A stretch of DNA of 64,000 bases, taken from positions 992,001-1,056,000 of the forward strand of contig JALIZF010001880.1 of NCBI GenBank assembly GCA_029948255.1. The letters run 5' to 3'. Position numbers and translations under genes: made by a program. A model generated the notes under the pieces. The model had not been told where the DNA came from, ran no database searches, and was given only the letters and a program-made list of their open reading frames with translations. Origin of the DNA: Telmatactis stephensoni. Its lineage: Eukaryota > Cnidaria > Anthozoa > Actiniaria > Isophelliidae. Below, in pieces: positions 47,401 to 60,700 of this stretch (position 1 is the stretch's first letter; every line of letters starts with the position of its first letter).

Positions 47401-50400
47401 TGCAGTGTAACAATTTAGAATGTAATTGGCTTTTGCGAGCGCGAAGCGCGAGCCGCTCAACAGACATTTTGCAAGAAAAGTACTTCGTGGTGGCTCCGTT
47501 TTGGTTGATTTGATAACAAAAAGGTACTACATAAACTTTTTTTTCGCGTGACCCCTCCTCAAATAGCCAAAAAGTTTTTGCTTGGCCCCCCATTTTATGG
47601 CCATTTTTTTCAGGTGGCCCCCCCTCAAAAACCACCAGCCCCCCCCTCCTGGTAAAAAATGAACGGTCCCTTAGGAGTCTGGCACCAGAACTCTATGGCC
47701 TCTCTATTCCATCTCGGCAGCATGATGACTTCCACACCCATGATATAAGCATTATCCCAGTATATTGATCTGGTAATAACATGTCATGTATCAATTTAAT
47801 CATACCAGGGTACACCTCTCTACATGTCTCCTGAACTGGTACAAGAAAAACCATACGATTACAACTCTGATCTATGGTAGGTACAACTGTAGAACGTCAG
47901 CAGTCATACTGTGGTTGATACTACAGCAAATTTCATATGACTGTGAAACGGAGTGCGCAATGCAGAGGCTGTGTCAGTGCCATGCTGTCTATAAAAACAT
48001 TTAAAATTCCTGCTGTAACTGTGAGTTGACTATGCTGTGCCATTTTCACAGTCATACAAAATCTACTCTATTGTACAGTATGAGTACTCTATAAGTGTCA
48101 TTACCACCATGTGCAAAATTACATGTCCTACCAGACTATAATCTCTATTGGGAATAGACCATTTCACGGTTGTCGTGGCTCAACCTCAGCCTTGACACCG
48201 TGTAATATATTCTTTAGAATTTGACTACAGCCCATGGAATTTTAAAGTGTTTCGATTGTTTGTTGATGTGTACATTCCTTACATTACCATGGGCTGCAGT
48301 CAATTTCTAAAGAATATATTACACACTGTCGAGGCTGAGGTTGAGCCACGACAACCGTGAAATGGTCTATTTGGTCAATAGGCTACCAAAAATCCAGACA
48401 GAGGCGGAGTTTTCTATACTTATATCTGAACACTTTGATGGCTTCCCATTAGCCTATTGACGAAATCCGGGTAATGGAGACTTTAGTTTGGCGGGATGCG
48501 TAATTATGCACATGGTGGTAAATCTCCCATAAGTATTCATCATGCTAGGTTTGTTTGATTGTGAAAATGGTATGTTTCAATTCTTGTTCTGTTTTAGGTC
48601 CTTGGGATGTATACTATATGAACTGTGTGTTGGAACCCCTCCATTCCATACTAATAGTATATTTCAATTAGTCAATCTGATATGCAGGGTAGGTATGGTG
48701 AAGTAGAGTCTATTATAGGTCACTAGGATGTATAGTGTATGAACTGTGTGTTGGAACCCCTCCATTCCATACTAATAGTATATTTCAGTTAGTCAACCTG
48801 ATATGCAGGGTGGTGACATAGAGCCTATTGGAACACATTTCATATGGGCGTGAAAGGATCATGCAGTGTCGTGACCATGTCAATGCCGGTTTATCTATAA
48901 AAACATTCAAAATGCCTGCTGTAACTATGCCATGACCGTGCATGGTACAGTTTTTGCAATCAACAAACTCTACTCTTACTTAGCGCAGTATCTCTCTTGA
49001 GCCACGGAAGTTCATGTGTGCTAGGAACTTCCATGGAGTTTTTTCCCTTCATGCTCACCTAATTTGTAACTAATGCATTGATCAGTTGTTGTCATTTGTT
49101 GTAGGATACTGTGAAATGGCCAGAAAGTATGAGTCCAAACTTCCAGGTAGATTTTCTTTATATCAGAGAGCTTAAGCTTCATGTGCATGGGAATTGGCAG
49201 ATAGTGAAAAAGGTTCATACAGCCTGCTTTTCTCATGTATAGCACTGTGCTATCTGTCACGTAAACGTTAGCATGACTTTTTGCATTTACAGTAAATGCA
49301 AAATTGCTTACCTTGTCATGTTTCACTGGACGTGAAAAGTAGGTCCCACAATCCTGTCTACCATCTGCTGTTTTCTGTGTATACAGTCCATGAAGCTTAA
49401 GATCATCACTGGATTGCAGAAGTGATTCAGTTGTGGATTTCTGAATTTGAAATTTAATCTGACTTGTAATTTTTAATCTCATAGAGCTTCTTACAAGGTC
49501 TTCTAACAAAAGATCCTAGAAAGAGGTTAACATGGCCCTATGTGTTACGACACCCATTTGTCGCTGATGGGATCGATGGTGAGTTATGACTTTACAACCA
49601 ACATGAACACCAGACTATATGCTTGATATACAAATAGAACCAACAAGTGAACTAGTTTGGGTTGAGTATGTGTATACAGATACAATAAGTCCAATAAAAC
49701 TCTGTAACACTGTATAAAAAGAGAGTATGTTACTGACATTTCAAGCCTTGGTTCTTTGTCTGAGTTAAAGATGAAGTTGCTCACATACCTCTGCTCACAG
49801 CATAGACACACCAAGTACTTTAACATACCCCATAGACACACCAGGCCAGCATTGCTACATGTTTCTCTACATCTATCAACAGAAGCTGAACTAGAGGTGA
49901 ATGGTATTCCACCTTCTCAGTTTGAGAAGACACAACAAAATGGATCTGTTTCACAGAGTAGAAATATTGCTACACCAGATAAACTGGTAAGCTGGAGTGA
50001 TTTAAAGTAGACAGTTCTCAACTACCACACACATCTCAGATCGATAAAGTTTTTATTTGTTGTGGAAGGGACAAGGCAGACTGCAGTTTATTTTATCTTA
50101 GGGAAATCTATCTGTTGACAAGCTGAAAGGCAGGCACCAAGACAACACCAAGTGAGCCCACAAGGGTCCTCCGAAGAGCCTAATGGTCTGCACCCACTTT
50201 TCCGCTTGTCAGTAGATAAATTTCCTAAACAGATGCTATAAGGATTGAATATACATTGTAAACCAAGCAAAACACACAGTATACTTTGAGATGATCCCTT
50301 CATAGTGTACATATTCTCTGTCTCAGAAGAAGGACAAAGAAATCAAGCCATCATGGATCAAGAAACTCCAACAACAACAAGATGGCAATAAACCAAAGAA

Positions 50401-53400
50401 AAATAAAGGCAAAGAAAATGGGAATGGAAAGGAAAAAGAGAAGTCAAAAATTCCTACCAAAAAGCAACATCCATCAGACACAACAAAGAGAAAACCAAGT
50501 AAAGAAGAAAAGCCTGTTGTAAAGAAACAAAACAGTAAAGAAAGTAAGTTAGAAGCCAAAGATGAAGAAGAAAAAACTGCTGATGGTATGTAAATAGTTT
50601 TACAAAACATCATTTACCTCTTTTCACATTTCTCTTCAGAGCATTTACAACATCATCAGTCAATTTGAACCTTATACCTTGAGCAGTGTGTGGCATCCTA
50701 TTTCACATGTTACATTGTAAACTTTTAATTTTAATTAGTAAATAAATATTTATCCAATACAAATGTTTATAATGACCATTTGTGTAAATTTTTATAGATG
50801 ACTGGGAAGTTGGAAGTCCAAGACAAGTCCACACAAACAGCAACCCTGCAAGAAAAGGACATGAAATTAGTGATGATTATGAGAGAGAAATGTCTGTCAT
50901 CAACCAAGTATTGGCAGCAGCAGCCAAGAGGAAAGAGAAACAAGGAAAAGCTACTGAACCAAATCAAACTGAGGTATTTGAAATTTATGTTCATTTTCTG
51001 AAGTTACAAGTGACAGGGGCAAATCCAAAATTATTTTATCCTATCCTGTTATACATGTAGCATTATAGAAATTCAAAACTATCTGGAGGATCTAGAGGAT
51101 CAATTTATATTGGAAAAGTTCGTGTAGGTGTATCAAATGAAAATGCAGCTTTTTATAAGCAAAGTTAACTTGGAGTGGATAGCTGGTCAGCAGCATATTG
51201 CATGTAACTTTTACATGTGTGGGTTTTCTATCATTTGCTTATGATTTGTGATGTAATTGCTTCTCCATCACTTTATCTCATGGTTTTGCCATTGCCGCAC
51301 CCACCCTCCTCTAGGGGGTTACATGAGGTAAGAATGAACAATTCCACTATGAGAACAGTGGGACAGGTGCAGAGGTTGACCCATGGCTAAGTTGCAGTAG
51401 TTACCTCTTGCCAATTGCTTGCCTTGCTTATCACCCAATCTGCTGCTAGGCACCTACCCTTCATCCTTGAAATGACAAGTTAAAGGGCCCAAAGCTGTCT
51501 CAGGAGGAGGGTACACACCCTCTACACCCTTCCTTTAATCCACCCTTTGCAGAGATGCACAGAAAAATGGAATATATAAATTTGTTGATTTGCTTATATG
51601 ATGTTTAAGGACCTTGACAGCGATGAAGAATGGACCTACATAGCTGAAGTAACAGAGCCCAAGAGAGATTCTTTATCAAGTACAACAATCCAAGAAGAAG
51701 AAGATATAATAACAAAACTTTTGGTTGACAGTGAGTTCATGAGTCGCTTACGAACCACAATGGACAATGCTTGTTCCTTAGTAGCAGAGGGCGTTCTTGA
51801 AGGGGCCTCCAAGCTTAGACAAGTTCTTAGGGTTCTTAGAAACCTGGCTATGGCAAAAAGGTAAGAACATTTCCATTTCTTATTAGTCAGGGTAATAATG
51901 TTCAAAGTTGTGACTTGCAAGTTGTTGCTGATACCTGTAGCCATATTTTTCTGATCCTTTCTGACAGTTTTGGATATGGATTTTACACTAATTACATTAG
52001 TCTATGAGCTTAGACTTGATGTAAATGATTCTAAAAACTAAATTTCTACATTTTTTTACAGTCCTTTAAGAGAGAAATCCATGTTTTTTAGTTCTGTTGG
52101 CCTTCCTCTAAAAGCTGTTGAGCTTGTGGATAAAATGGTGAAAAATACCAAACTTGCTCAACAAAGCTGGAGTGTACAGGTCATGGTTGATCTCCTAAAT
52201 CTTATCACTGCATACCTTAATAATTGTGTGTTATCAGCCACTGATGACATTGACAGGTATGTATTTCATGCTTGGATGATACAGACAGATTAATTGTTAT
52301 TTCGTATTTGTTCGAACTGTCCTACTTCTTATCTGACCTGTTTTGAATGACATAACATTTTATAGGGTTATTGTATCATAACTTATCAACCTCTTACAAG
52401 CCTACACTTACCAACCACTAACCACTTCACAACTACTTACCAACCACTTACCAACTACTCATCAACCTCTTACCAACCAACAACCAACCACTTTATAACA
52501 AATTATCAACCACTTGTCAACCACTTACCAGCAACTTGCGGACCACTTACCTACTGCTCACCAACTACCTACCACTTATCTACAACAATTTACCAACCAC
52601 TTACATTGTACATGTGTTAACTACGTCCCTCAACACTTATGTTGCATGAGCTACATTGATATATTATCAATGTTATCTAGAGTGGACCATTGTGGTTTAC
52701 CTGAGACTGGTAAAACCCTGGCAGGTGTTATCCCATATTTACTAAGAAATAACCAGGACAAAGAGTTGACACTTAGGGAAAGTGCTCTAGAGGTAAGCAC
52801 TGCTGTATTCTCTATTGCATAATTATTAGACTAAATGGGTGCATAAGATAAGTAAATAAATGTGAAATGTGCCAGATATAGGAGGCATTGTGCTAGGTGT
52901 AAGACGCAAGATGTAGAAAACAAGGTGTAGAGGACTTCCAGGGTGGGGAAAGTGTGAAGTGCAGAGCAGATGGCAATGTGTAATGTGCAGTCACCAAAGC
53001 GTAGGGGTTGTGCAAGGTGTAAAAGTGCATATGCTATGGGCAAGGTGTAGAGAACAATTCACAGGGTTTACAGTGCAGTTGGCAATGTGTAGAATTATGC
53101 TGTCCATGTAAAAGGCAGTAGGCAAGGTGCTGCAGTGTGGTGTGTAGTGGACTGGGCAAGTTGGACAAGGTGTGGTTCAGGGGGCTGAATGAAGGTACAC
53201 ATTGAGTGGATTGGGGTTGAAAATGTGTAAATGGTAGAGGCCAAGGTGCAAAGGTCATAAGTAAAGTATAAAGTGCAGTAGGCATTTGTGTAAGGTGCTA
53301 TGGGCAAGGTGTGATGAACTGCGAGGATTTTTTCAGCTACTAAGAATTATCTCAAATTTCATCACCATCTCAATATTTTTTACTTTCTTTTGCAGTGTAT

Positions 53401-53546
53401 GAATATCACATGTCAGTCCATAGATCATTTGTCTAGTGAAATCATTGATGACTTCTATGACCATCTTAGCACACAGCATATCAAAGCTATCGATGCCATC
53501 ATCAGCTCACTTGTACTTGACCAGACATCACTTCAAAAACTGAAAG
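44463..53546 (+). CDS. STK36: Fused-type serine/threonine kinase, STK36-like (3' half beyond window)
   Basis: Kinase related to Drosophila Fused and vertebrate STK36, linked to Hedgehog signalling and motile-cilium assembly. Sixteen exons: 44463-44546, 44860-45000, 45351-45428, 45729-45859, 45942-45990, 47809-47876, 48598-48688 (or the duplicate 48719-48809), 49105-49146, 49485-49578, 49883-49986 (its acceptor is uncertain), 50327-50585, 50798-50973, 51610-51860, 52062-52256, 52681-52792, 53396-53546; about 675 aa here against roughly 1,300 in vertebrates. Kinase signatures: GEGSFG at residues 11-16, VAMK with catalytic Lys33, HRDMKPQN with Asp125, DFG at 143-145, GTPLYMSPE, and a kinase end at [13 protein letters not shown] Lys-rich low-complexity linker follows (exon at 50327), then SDEEW and [11 protein letters not shown], which match the start of the STK36 C-terminal helical-repeat region. 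The last intron in the window (phase 1) contains the large transposon. Confidence 0.95.
46438..47670. mobile_element. Non-autonomous DNA transposon, TTA target duplication, 1,233 bp (STK36 intron)
   Basis: Ends GGGACCGTTCATTTTTTACC and its reverse complement, flanked on both sides by TTA (46435-46437, 47671-47673). TTA duplications are typical of PIF/Harbinger elements. No transposase frame. The interior carries five spaced copies of GCGAGCGCGAAGCGCGAGC-like hairpin sequence followed by (A)GAAATTTGA. Confidence 0.8.
48153..48371. repeat. Palindromic MITE with arms of about 85 bp (STK36 intron)
   Basis: AATAGACCATTTCACGGTTG...CTACAGCCCATGG mirrors CCATGGGCTGCAG...CAACCGTGAAATGGTCTATT. Near-perfect arms around a loop of about 50 bp suggest a young insertion. 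Confidence 0.85.
48719..48809 (+). CDS. STK36: Duplicate of STK36 kinase exon (candidate mutually exclusive exon)
   Basis: A second copy of the 91-nt exon at 48598-48688, with its own AG acceptor and GT donor, starts 30 nt after the first copy ends. Translated in the same phase it gives [16 protein letters not shown] and onward, differing from copy 1 only by Ile-Leu to Ile-Val in that stretch. Ninety-one nt is not a multiple of three, and using both copies would shift the frame into a TGA within a few codons. The 30-nt gap is also shorter than any ordinary spliceosomal intron. Each mRNA can therefore use only one copy productively. Whether copy 2 is used at all is unknown. Confidence 0.7.
52375..52612. 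repeat. Degenerate repeat CCAACCACTTACCAACTACT, STK36 intron
   Basis: Tandem CAACCACTTA-like units before the exon at 52681. Confidence 0.75.
52850..53325. repeat. Degenerate repeat GCAAGGTGTAGAG, STK36 intron
   Basis: Recurrent GGCAAGGTG(T/C)A and AGTGCAG motifs. Minus-strand frames here are artefacts. Confidence 0.7.
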
Positions 53547-53653
53547 GTTTGGCAATGACTTGATGAGTTGTGATTAAATGATTCCATTGATGTGCAAAAC
53601 AGTCATGGAAGCAAAACTTCAGAGGAAATTTTTCTATGTATCGAGAATTGAGC

Positions 53654-54384
53654 GGCCAGAGTCGAAAAATCGATTTGTCTAATTTTCCGTTTTTTCGAAA
53701 GCCCTCCGTGAGGGAATACTTTGTTGCGATTTTGGTGCTATGAGGTAACTTCATTGTGAAGAAAAACGCGAATAAGTGTTTTTAGACTCCCAGACCTGAA
53801 ATCGACAAAAAATTAGACAGGAAAACCATGACTTATAACTTGTCTCGTTCTTAATTAAAAACCTAACTACCAGTCTTTTTGCATCAGAAACCAAGTGAGG
53901 ATAAGTGTCTTGATTGCTAGGACTCATTAGCTTGTTCTTAACTAAATCAAAAAATGGAAAAAAATATTTGTGAAGAAAGCATAATTTTGACATACAGATT
54001 TAGGACCAAACTTCAAATAGTTTTTTGAGCATGTGCCATATCTCCAATTTACTTCATAATCCTTCTCTGGCCTCTTCTAAGATTGTTTTGGATCATACTT
54101 GAGAACTGATTTGGGTTATTCAATCAAAGCTTCAAAACTGTCGCCCGAAATTTGCCAATTTTGATGTAATTTTATCGTTGCTATGGCAACAAGACTCCAA
54201 AATATCTGTCAAATAAATGCATTTTGTGTTCGTTATTCTATCACCCCTTAAAAATATCGAACCAGAAAGGATCCTGGTTAGAGCAGAAAAAATAATAGCT
54301 AACGAAAATTGGATTGATTCGAGAATGTATTCATTTATTATCTGAAAAGTGATCAGCGACTAATTAGGCCCTTCTGGTAAACAT
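53654..54384 (+). repeat. Left terminal inverted repeat of the large transposon
   Basis: Begins GGCCAGAGTCG and ends GGTAAACAT; paired with 62433-63164. It carries an 80-codon frame (53751-53993, minus strand) that is also open in the other arm, but this reflects repeat identity rather than a demonstrated gene. Confidence 0.9.
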
Positions 54385-54722
54385 GCAACAGTGACAAGAG
54401 CAAGGACTAGAATTACTTTTTTTCAAGTCGGTAATAACAGTATTACATTGATTACCTTATTTAATCTAGAGATCGTGTAAATCATACATCAATATCGCCA
54501 TTTATTTACTTTTTTAAGTCCAGTTTTGGGGTGCTAAGGCCAATATTGCGTGACCCTTCGAGAATAATATCGCTAATTACATGATATGTAGATTATCTTC
54601 GTGGAAAACAACAATGAAAGTTATACTGTAACAAAAGTGAAAATGTTCAAAGTTCCACTCATATATCCAACTATCTTTACTAAGCACTGAAAAGTTGAAA
54701 TTGAAATGTTCAACTGAGCTCG

Positions 54723-57700
54723 ATGTCTATCAGGTGTTCCTTTAGTTCCATTGTTGGAAGTCAATGTTCCCACGATCGAAGAGATAAACAGAAGTCCACC
54801 GAAGTAGTTCCACTCTTAGCTTGTGAAAAAGACATAACTAATCACTGTCGTCTTTGGTGCATTTCTGATGTTAAATGTGAAGTGGATCTTATTTTATCAA
54901 GAGCTTCATTGTTTTCGTCAATTGAAGACCCTTCACATTTAACGATTTGCCCTATGCACCGTTCATCACTTGGTATTGGATGGCGAAGAACATCGAACCT
55001 TTGCAAAGTTCCACCAGAGATTTCAGAGCACAAAACAGCAACAAAGATCCCAAAAGCAGAAAGAGGCATGGGACAGCATGTGTCTGAACTGATATTCCAC
55101 AAAACTGGTCACTTCCTACCTGTTGGAACAGGTAAGACATGGGTGTTAATTTCGTTAAAATAATAACAGGGCTAATCAGAACCCCGACACTTATTTATTT
55201 TTACAGGAATATGTCGAAATTGTAGAGTTAGCTTAAGTAAGACAGCTCGAGAAACCAAACAATGTGGTCCAAGGGAAGTGACTTTGGTAAGAAAGCATAA
55301 TTTGTGTATAAATTACTCTTCTAGTTCTTTTAGTGATATACCTATTTATCTCTTTCCTTTGCAATATGTAGTCATCAGATCCTCAAAGCGTTTCAGCTGT
55401 GCAACCATTTTCAAGTGATGTTGATGCAGAAACAGATGATACATTAGACGCACCAAATGTCACCATATCTGAAACTGATGAAGTGGTTTTTAATCTTCGA
55501 GAATTATCTTTGGTAAGATATTCCTCAAATATGAACTCTTATTATCCAACTTATCACCACAGACGAGTAAAAATATCGCGCATGAGTCGAGTAGGACTGG
55601 AGCGAGTAAAAATATCCAGCGATAATTTTACCCCTCTATACTGGTTTGACAGGTTTAAAATCGCTGAAAACGTGAAAGTTTTGATTTTCCTAGTTATCGA
55701 AATTAGGCCGTAGTAAGCTATAAAAAAGTTCTTGAATGAAATAATTTCATAAAGTTAAGTCGCTTGAATCAAACTCATTGCCTATCGGTTATTGCAATCT
55801 TATAAGTTTCAGTGTTGAATCGAACTACAAAGTTTAACACAACATACTTTTATTTTCTTGACCAAAACCTTCATAGGGTTGACACACAAAACTTTTTCAC
55901 TAGAACCTTGCTCTTTTTCTCGGCCGATCGATGAATGACTGATGATTGTCTCGTACAAAACAACACTCAAAAGGCTGTAAGTACAACCTGGAAAACGGTA
56001 AATTCCTTCACAAAGGCCTTATTTAGTCCAATTACTTGCCATGTTCTTTCCAAAGTTACTTGTAAATATATATTAAAACCAAAAGAATAAACTCTTTTTG
56101 GGCCTCGTTTCAAATTTGACTGTAGACTTTCAAGGCATTTGTTTTGAAGAAAACGGCTTTGTTGTAAAAGTCTTTTATTACTCGCAAACTTTGTTCTTTT
56201 GAGACCCAGAGGACTTCAATTTCAGTTGTCAACAGCTTTGTTGTTCCAATTTTCCAAAAGACGTAATTAATTTGTCTTAAGGTCAACAAATTTTCAAAGG
56301 AAACAGAAGAATTTAGCTGAAAATTCGACCATGGGATGAGAGAACGTGACTTGGCCTGTCAGAAAATTAAAACTTGCTGAATCAGTTTGTGCGTATTATC
56401 CAATCAAAAATCGTCCTGCTGGTCACGTTGAATAACGTAACGTCACGCGACAATAAAATACTTTCAGAAAATCCCGTTTTGGGGTAAAACTGAACTCAGA
56501 TATTTTACTCGTCAACTTGTATTTTGGAAGCTCGTCTGCGTGACTCTAAAAAATCCAGCCATATTACATACACAACTGTCTTATAAGATATATATATACA
56601 CCTATTTCAAAAAAGGTTGTCGTACGAGAGGTCTCAAGCTTACGCGATAAGACCGAAAAGGGGTATGAGTAGTAGGTACAAAAAATCACTCTTTTTCAGG
56701 TTTGGTCTTGATTTTAGCATCAGCAAGTGAAGTTCTTTAGTGTTTAAGGTCAAGGCAAGCTATTTTGAGTTGTCCTATTGCTGATTTGTGTGGTTTTATA
56801 GCTTTAGTAATTTCTACCCATACTCCCTTTCGGGTGAGTCTCGTAAGCTTTTGCCGACAACATTAATTGAAATAGGTATATATCACTTTTATTGAACAGT
56901 TATTTACCAAAAATCCAATTGCAATCGCATTTTGTAGCCCAAAAATATAAATTGATCCCTCAAATATTTGTCCTTCTTTATGTATAGTCAGATACTGAAG
57001 AGAGCCCTCCTGTTCAAAGTACTCCTTGTACTGGTGTAGAGTCATCCATTGGCAGTATCTTTGTACCACCAAACAACGCTACTGATAACACTATAACCTC
57101 TGAAGATGCAGAAAGCTTAGATGTACCCTTAGAACACTTGAATGAATTTTTGAGAAGTAGAAGTATAAGCCCAATAAGAGCTACCCTTAAAACTCCATGG
57201 GATGACGCAAGTGAAAGGACAAAGCGCCGTCACATGCGCAAAGCCGAGCAAGCTTTCTCAGCTGTACTAAGTGAAGTGGCTCCAAATGAGCCAGATCGTC
57301 TGTGGAACACAATAGCGTCGACATCGAAAGCAAAGCAAAGGTTATTTCCAACAGATGAAGAAGATGACATTGGTCATACTGACGACGCTCTCTTGGAAGC
57401 TATGGTAACTTGCTATCTCAATGCTAACGAGTGGCATACTCAAAGGCAAATATTATCTTACATAGCCGACAAAGTCAGCTACGCAAAGCTTTGTCGCTGG
57501 ATACCAGACTTAACCAGGTATCGCTACACAGCTGCTAGGCAACATATTCTGCAGTATGGTAGAGGGATGCCTGTACCGCATAACCAGATAAGAGCAAGAA
57601 TTCCATTAGACAAGCTGTCCCACTTTTTGGACTTCATAACAAGTCCTCACATCATCCAGGACATTCCATTTGGAGGTAAAACAATTACGCTATCGAATAA

Positions 57701-60700
57701 AGAAGTTATCCAAGTTCCAAACGTTGTAAGAAATATGATTCCAGAACGCATAGTGCAACAATACCAAGCCTATTCGAAAGAATCACAGTTTACCCCTTTG
57801 AGCCGTAGCACTTTACTTCGGATTTTGGAAGTTTGCTCTGCATCAACAAGAAAGTCACTGCAAGGCCTCGATTACATAAGCTCGGCAGGTGCCGAAGCCT
57901 TTGATCAACTGGAAAAAGTGTTAGACCGGCTGGGAGAAAGGGGAATGGAAATGACTCAAGTGAAACAGCACAAAGAATCACTTAAAATAGCAAAACGCTA
58001 TCTAAAAACTGACTATAAGGTAAGCCCCTGATCTTTTTCGTCTATTCTTCATCAATCACTGTGCAATCAACTCTCGCTCTAGCGGACACCCTCGGCACCG
58101 TCATTTAGAGTCCGTAATAGTGAGAGTTCGTTGGCGCAAAGTAAACTGTTATGAGTTGTGAATTTGAATATAAAGCGCTTCTTCTACTGCAGTGTTACAA
58201 ATGGTTCTTTTATGCAGAGAAATATAAATTATCAGCTGAGTTTTCATGCGAACAAACTTTAGACAACATCCCTTAGGCAGCTACCTAAGCTTAAAATTTT
58301 GGGTGGTCATTTACCTGAGGTTCGCATCTACGGACATTGTTTTGATTTGTTACATCTCTACTGGACGCAGTACGATGACACACTTACAGCGAAAATCGTT
58401 GTATCGCAACCTCCAACGTCGGTAAGATTTTGGTCTTTTCTGATCCTTCCATCATTCTTGGGGGCGGAGCTTTCACAAACTCGTTCAGTGATTGGTTCAT
58501 ATTAAAGAAGCTCCGCCCCAAAACTGATTGACGGCTCAGAAAAACCCAAAGTCAAAACAAATTTTGTAATTTGCTGGTCGCGATGCAACGATTTTGGCTG
58601 TAAACACGTTTGTCCTTAGTAATAAATGTATGGGTCATGTTATATATCTTAAACGGAGTTTTCTGAACTAAGACCCCTTTGATGTTCATCACTTTTCAAA
58701 ATTTGCTAAAAAAACGACTTGATAAGCCCCCTTTTTAAGGTGGCCCGTACCTATTGATTTGTTTGTTGGGCATGAATTTCAATCGCGTCTTTTTACATCA
58801 AAACCCTGCCCGATTTCTGAGAAATTTGCAGCCATTTGTCTACAAGCCTTGAAATTTGTACCGGTAATTATTTTTCTGCGAATTAGATCAAATACTTTGA
58901 GATATCAGACGATTATTAAAAGTAGCTTTTTGAGAAAAATTGGTCATAAATCCAAAATTCCAAGGTGATTTTTTTTTCTATTTCGTTAATCAAGTAAAAA
59001 GGCATAGAAGACTACATACAACATGTATCGCGCCAATTTAATCCTTAGAAGTTGCGATACAAAATTTGCGCTGCCTGTTACGACGCGAAATTATGTAGTC
59101 AAAACTACTGCCCAAATCTCAACAAAATTTCCAAAACAGTGAGAACCATATCTGCTATAAGAAAGACAAATACCTATTGTAACTTTCAAATTTCAAGGCT
59201 TGTAGACAAATGGCTGCAAATTTCTCAGAAATCGGACAAGGTTTTGATGTAAAAAGACGCGATTAAAATTTATGTCTGACAAACAAATCAATAGGTACGG
59301 GCCACCTTAGGCTGCCTCACTTCATGTAAAAAAACTCTAATTTTTTGTAACTGCAGAGGCCTGAAAGGAATTGTACAAGTATATGGTTCTTCTTGACTTG
59401 TCGTCTAAGAGAACATTAGAAAACAGGAACCAAGCCCTGATTACTGCTAAAAATAATTTACCTTATGTAAGCTGACATGCCTCGTATGTATCTGAGCTAG
59501 CTCAGATTTTTTCGAGTCTTTATTTGACACTTGAAGTAGCATACATTCATTACTAACATCTTTCCGAGTGACAATTCCATTCATATCTTTATTCTTGTTT
59601 TTCTTATACATAGTTACATGTGTCAAAGTCATCAAGCGTACCAGATCACTGTAGAGCTTTCGCACTGAGCGATCCCAAAGATACTGATTACCAGGTCCAT
59701 TGCTCTCACGACCATGATGCTTGCTGTGATCAGTGTGATCTTGTTGTTACTGTGATTGAGGAAATCGAAGATGTTTTCCAACATTTAGATGATGGAGTAT
59801 CTGTTACTGAAGACATCTTGGAACTTAGAGAAGAACTCCTCTTTATAATAAGGAAGGCAAGGGACGACATCATGGCATGGAAGTCTCACCTCTTGAGGTC
59901 AATCAACCAAGATGAAGCAAGATTAGACATAATAAATTCACTTGATAACACCTCGGTGCTTTTGGTCCAGGATTGGGCGATGAAATTTTTACCTAGAAAG
60001 TATAGAGAGAGCCAAAGTGATTGGTTTGGCAAGAGAGGGATCCCATGGCACGTTACAGTAGCCATTCGAAAAGGACAGGATGACGACATGCAGATGCTTA
60101 CTTTTGTTAATGTTTTCCAGAGCTGTGTTCAAGATAGCTGCACAGTAATTGCTGTTATGTCAGATGTGCTAGAACAGTTGAAGAAATCACTGCCACAGCT
60201 GAAATACGTATATTATTGGTCAGACAATGCTGGCTGTTACCACTGTGGTTCTACTATAGTGGGAGCCAAGCTCGCTAGCCAGATTCATGGAGTCACTGTA
60301 AAACGTATGGACTTTTGTGATCCACAAGGGGGGAAAGGTGCAGTGTGATAGGAAAGCAGCCACAGTCAAGTCACACATGAAGATTCATCTTAATTCTGGG
60401 AACAATATCGAAACTGCTATGGACATGAAAGATGCCATACTTTCATCTGGTGGAATACCAGCCTTAGAGGTAACCGTTTCAGGACCTCCATCAGATGCAG
60501 GATCAATGACCAATGTCAAATTGGAAGGTGTGAGTTTAATTTCAAACATGGAATATGTGGCGGAGGGAAGCTTGCGCGTCTGGAGGGCTTACGATATTGG
60601 GCCTGGAAAGTTGATTCCATGGTCAAAGATAAATATTCCAACCACCGCAAAAGTACCAAATTTAACAGCTATCGAAAGAGGACCTATTGAGAGCCACGCC

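Noticed and set aside
53751..53993. 80-codon frame repeated at 62824-63066
   Set aside because: Identical only because both lie in the transposon's inverted repeats; no start context or domain.
57790..57981. Minus-strand frames within the transposase exons (also 59886-60089, 61094-61433)
   Set aside because: Antisense shadows of the transposase coding sequence.
58303..58422. Extra transposase exon (LGGHLPEVRIYGHCFDLLHL)
   Set aside because: Exon 4 joins exon 5 directly in phase and in sense; this stretch is followed by a GT but has no convincing upstream acceptor or needed place in the protein.
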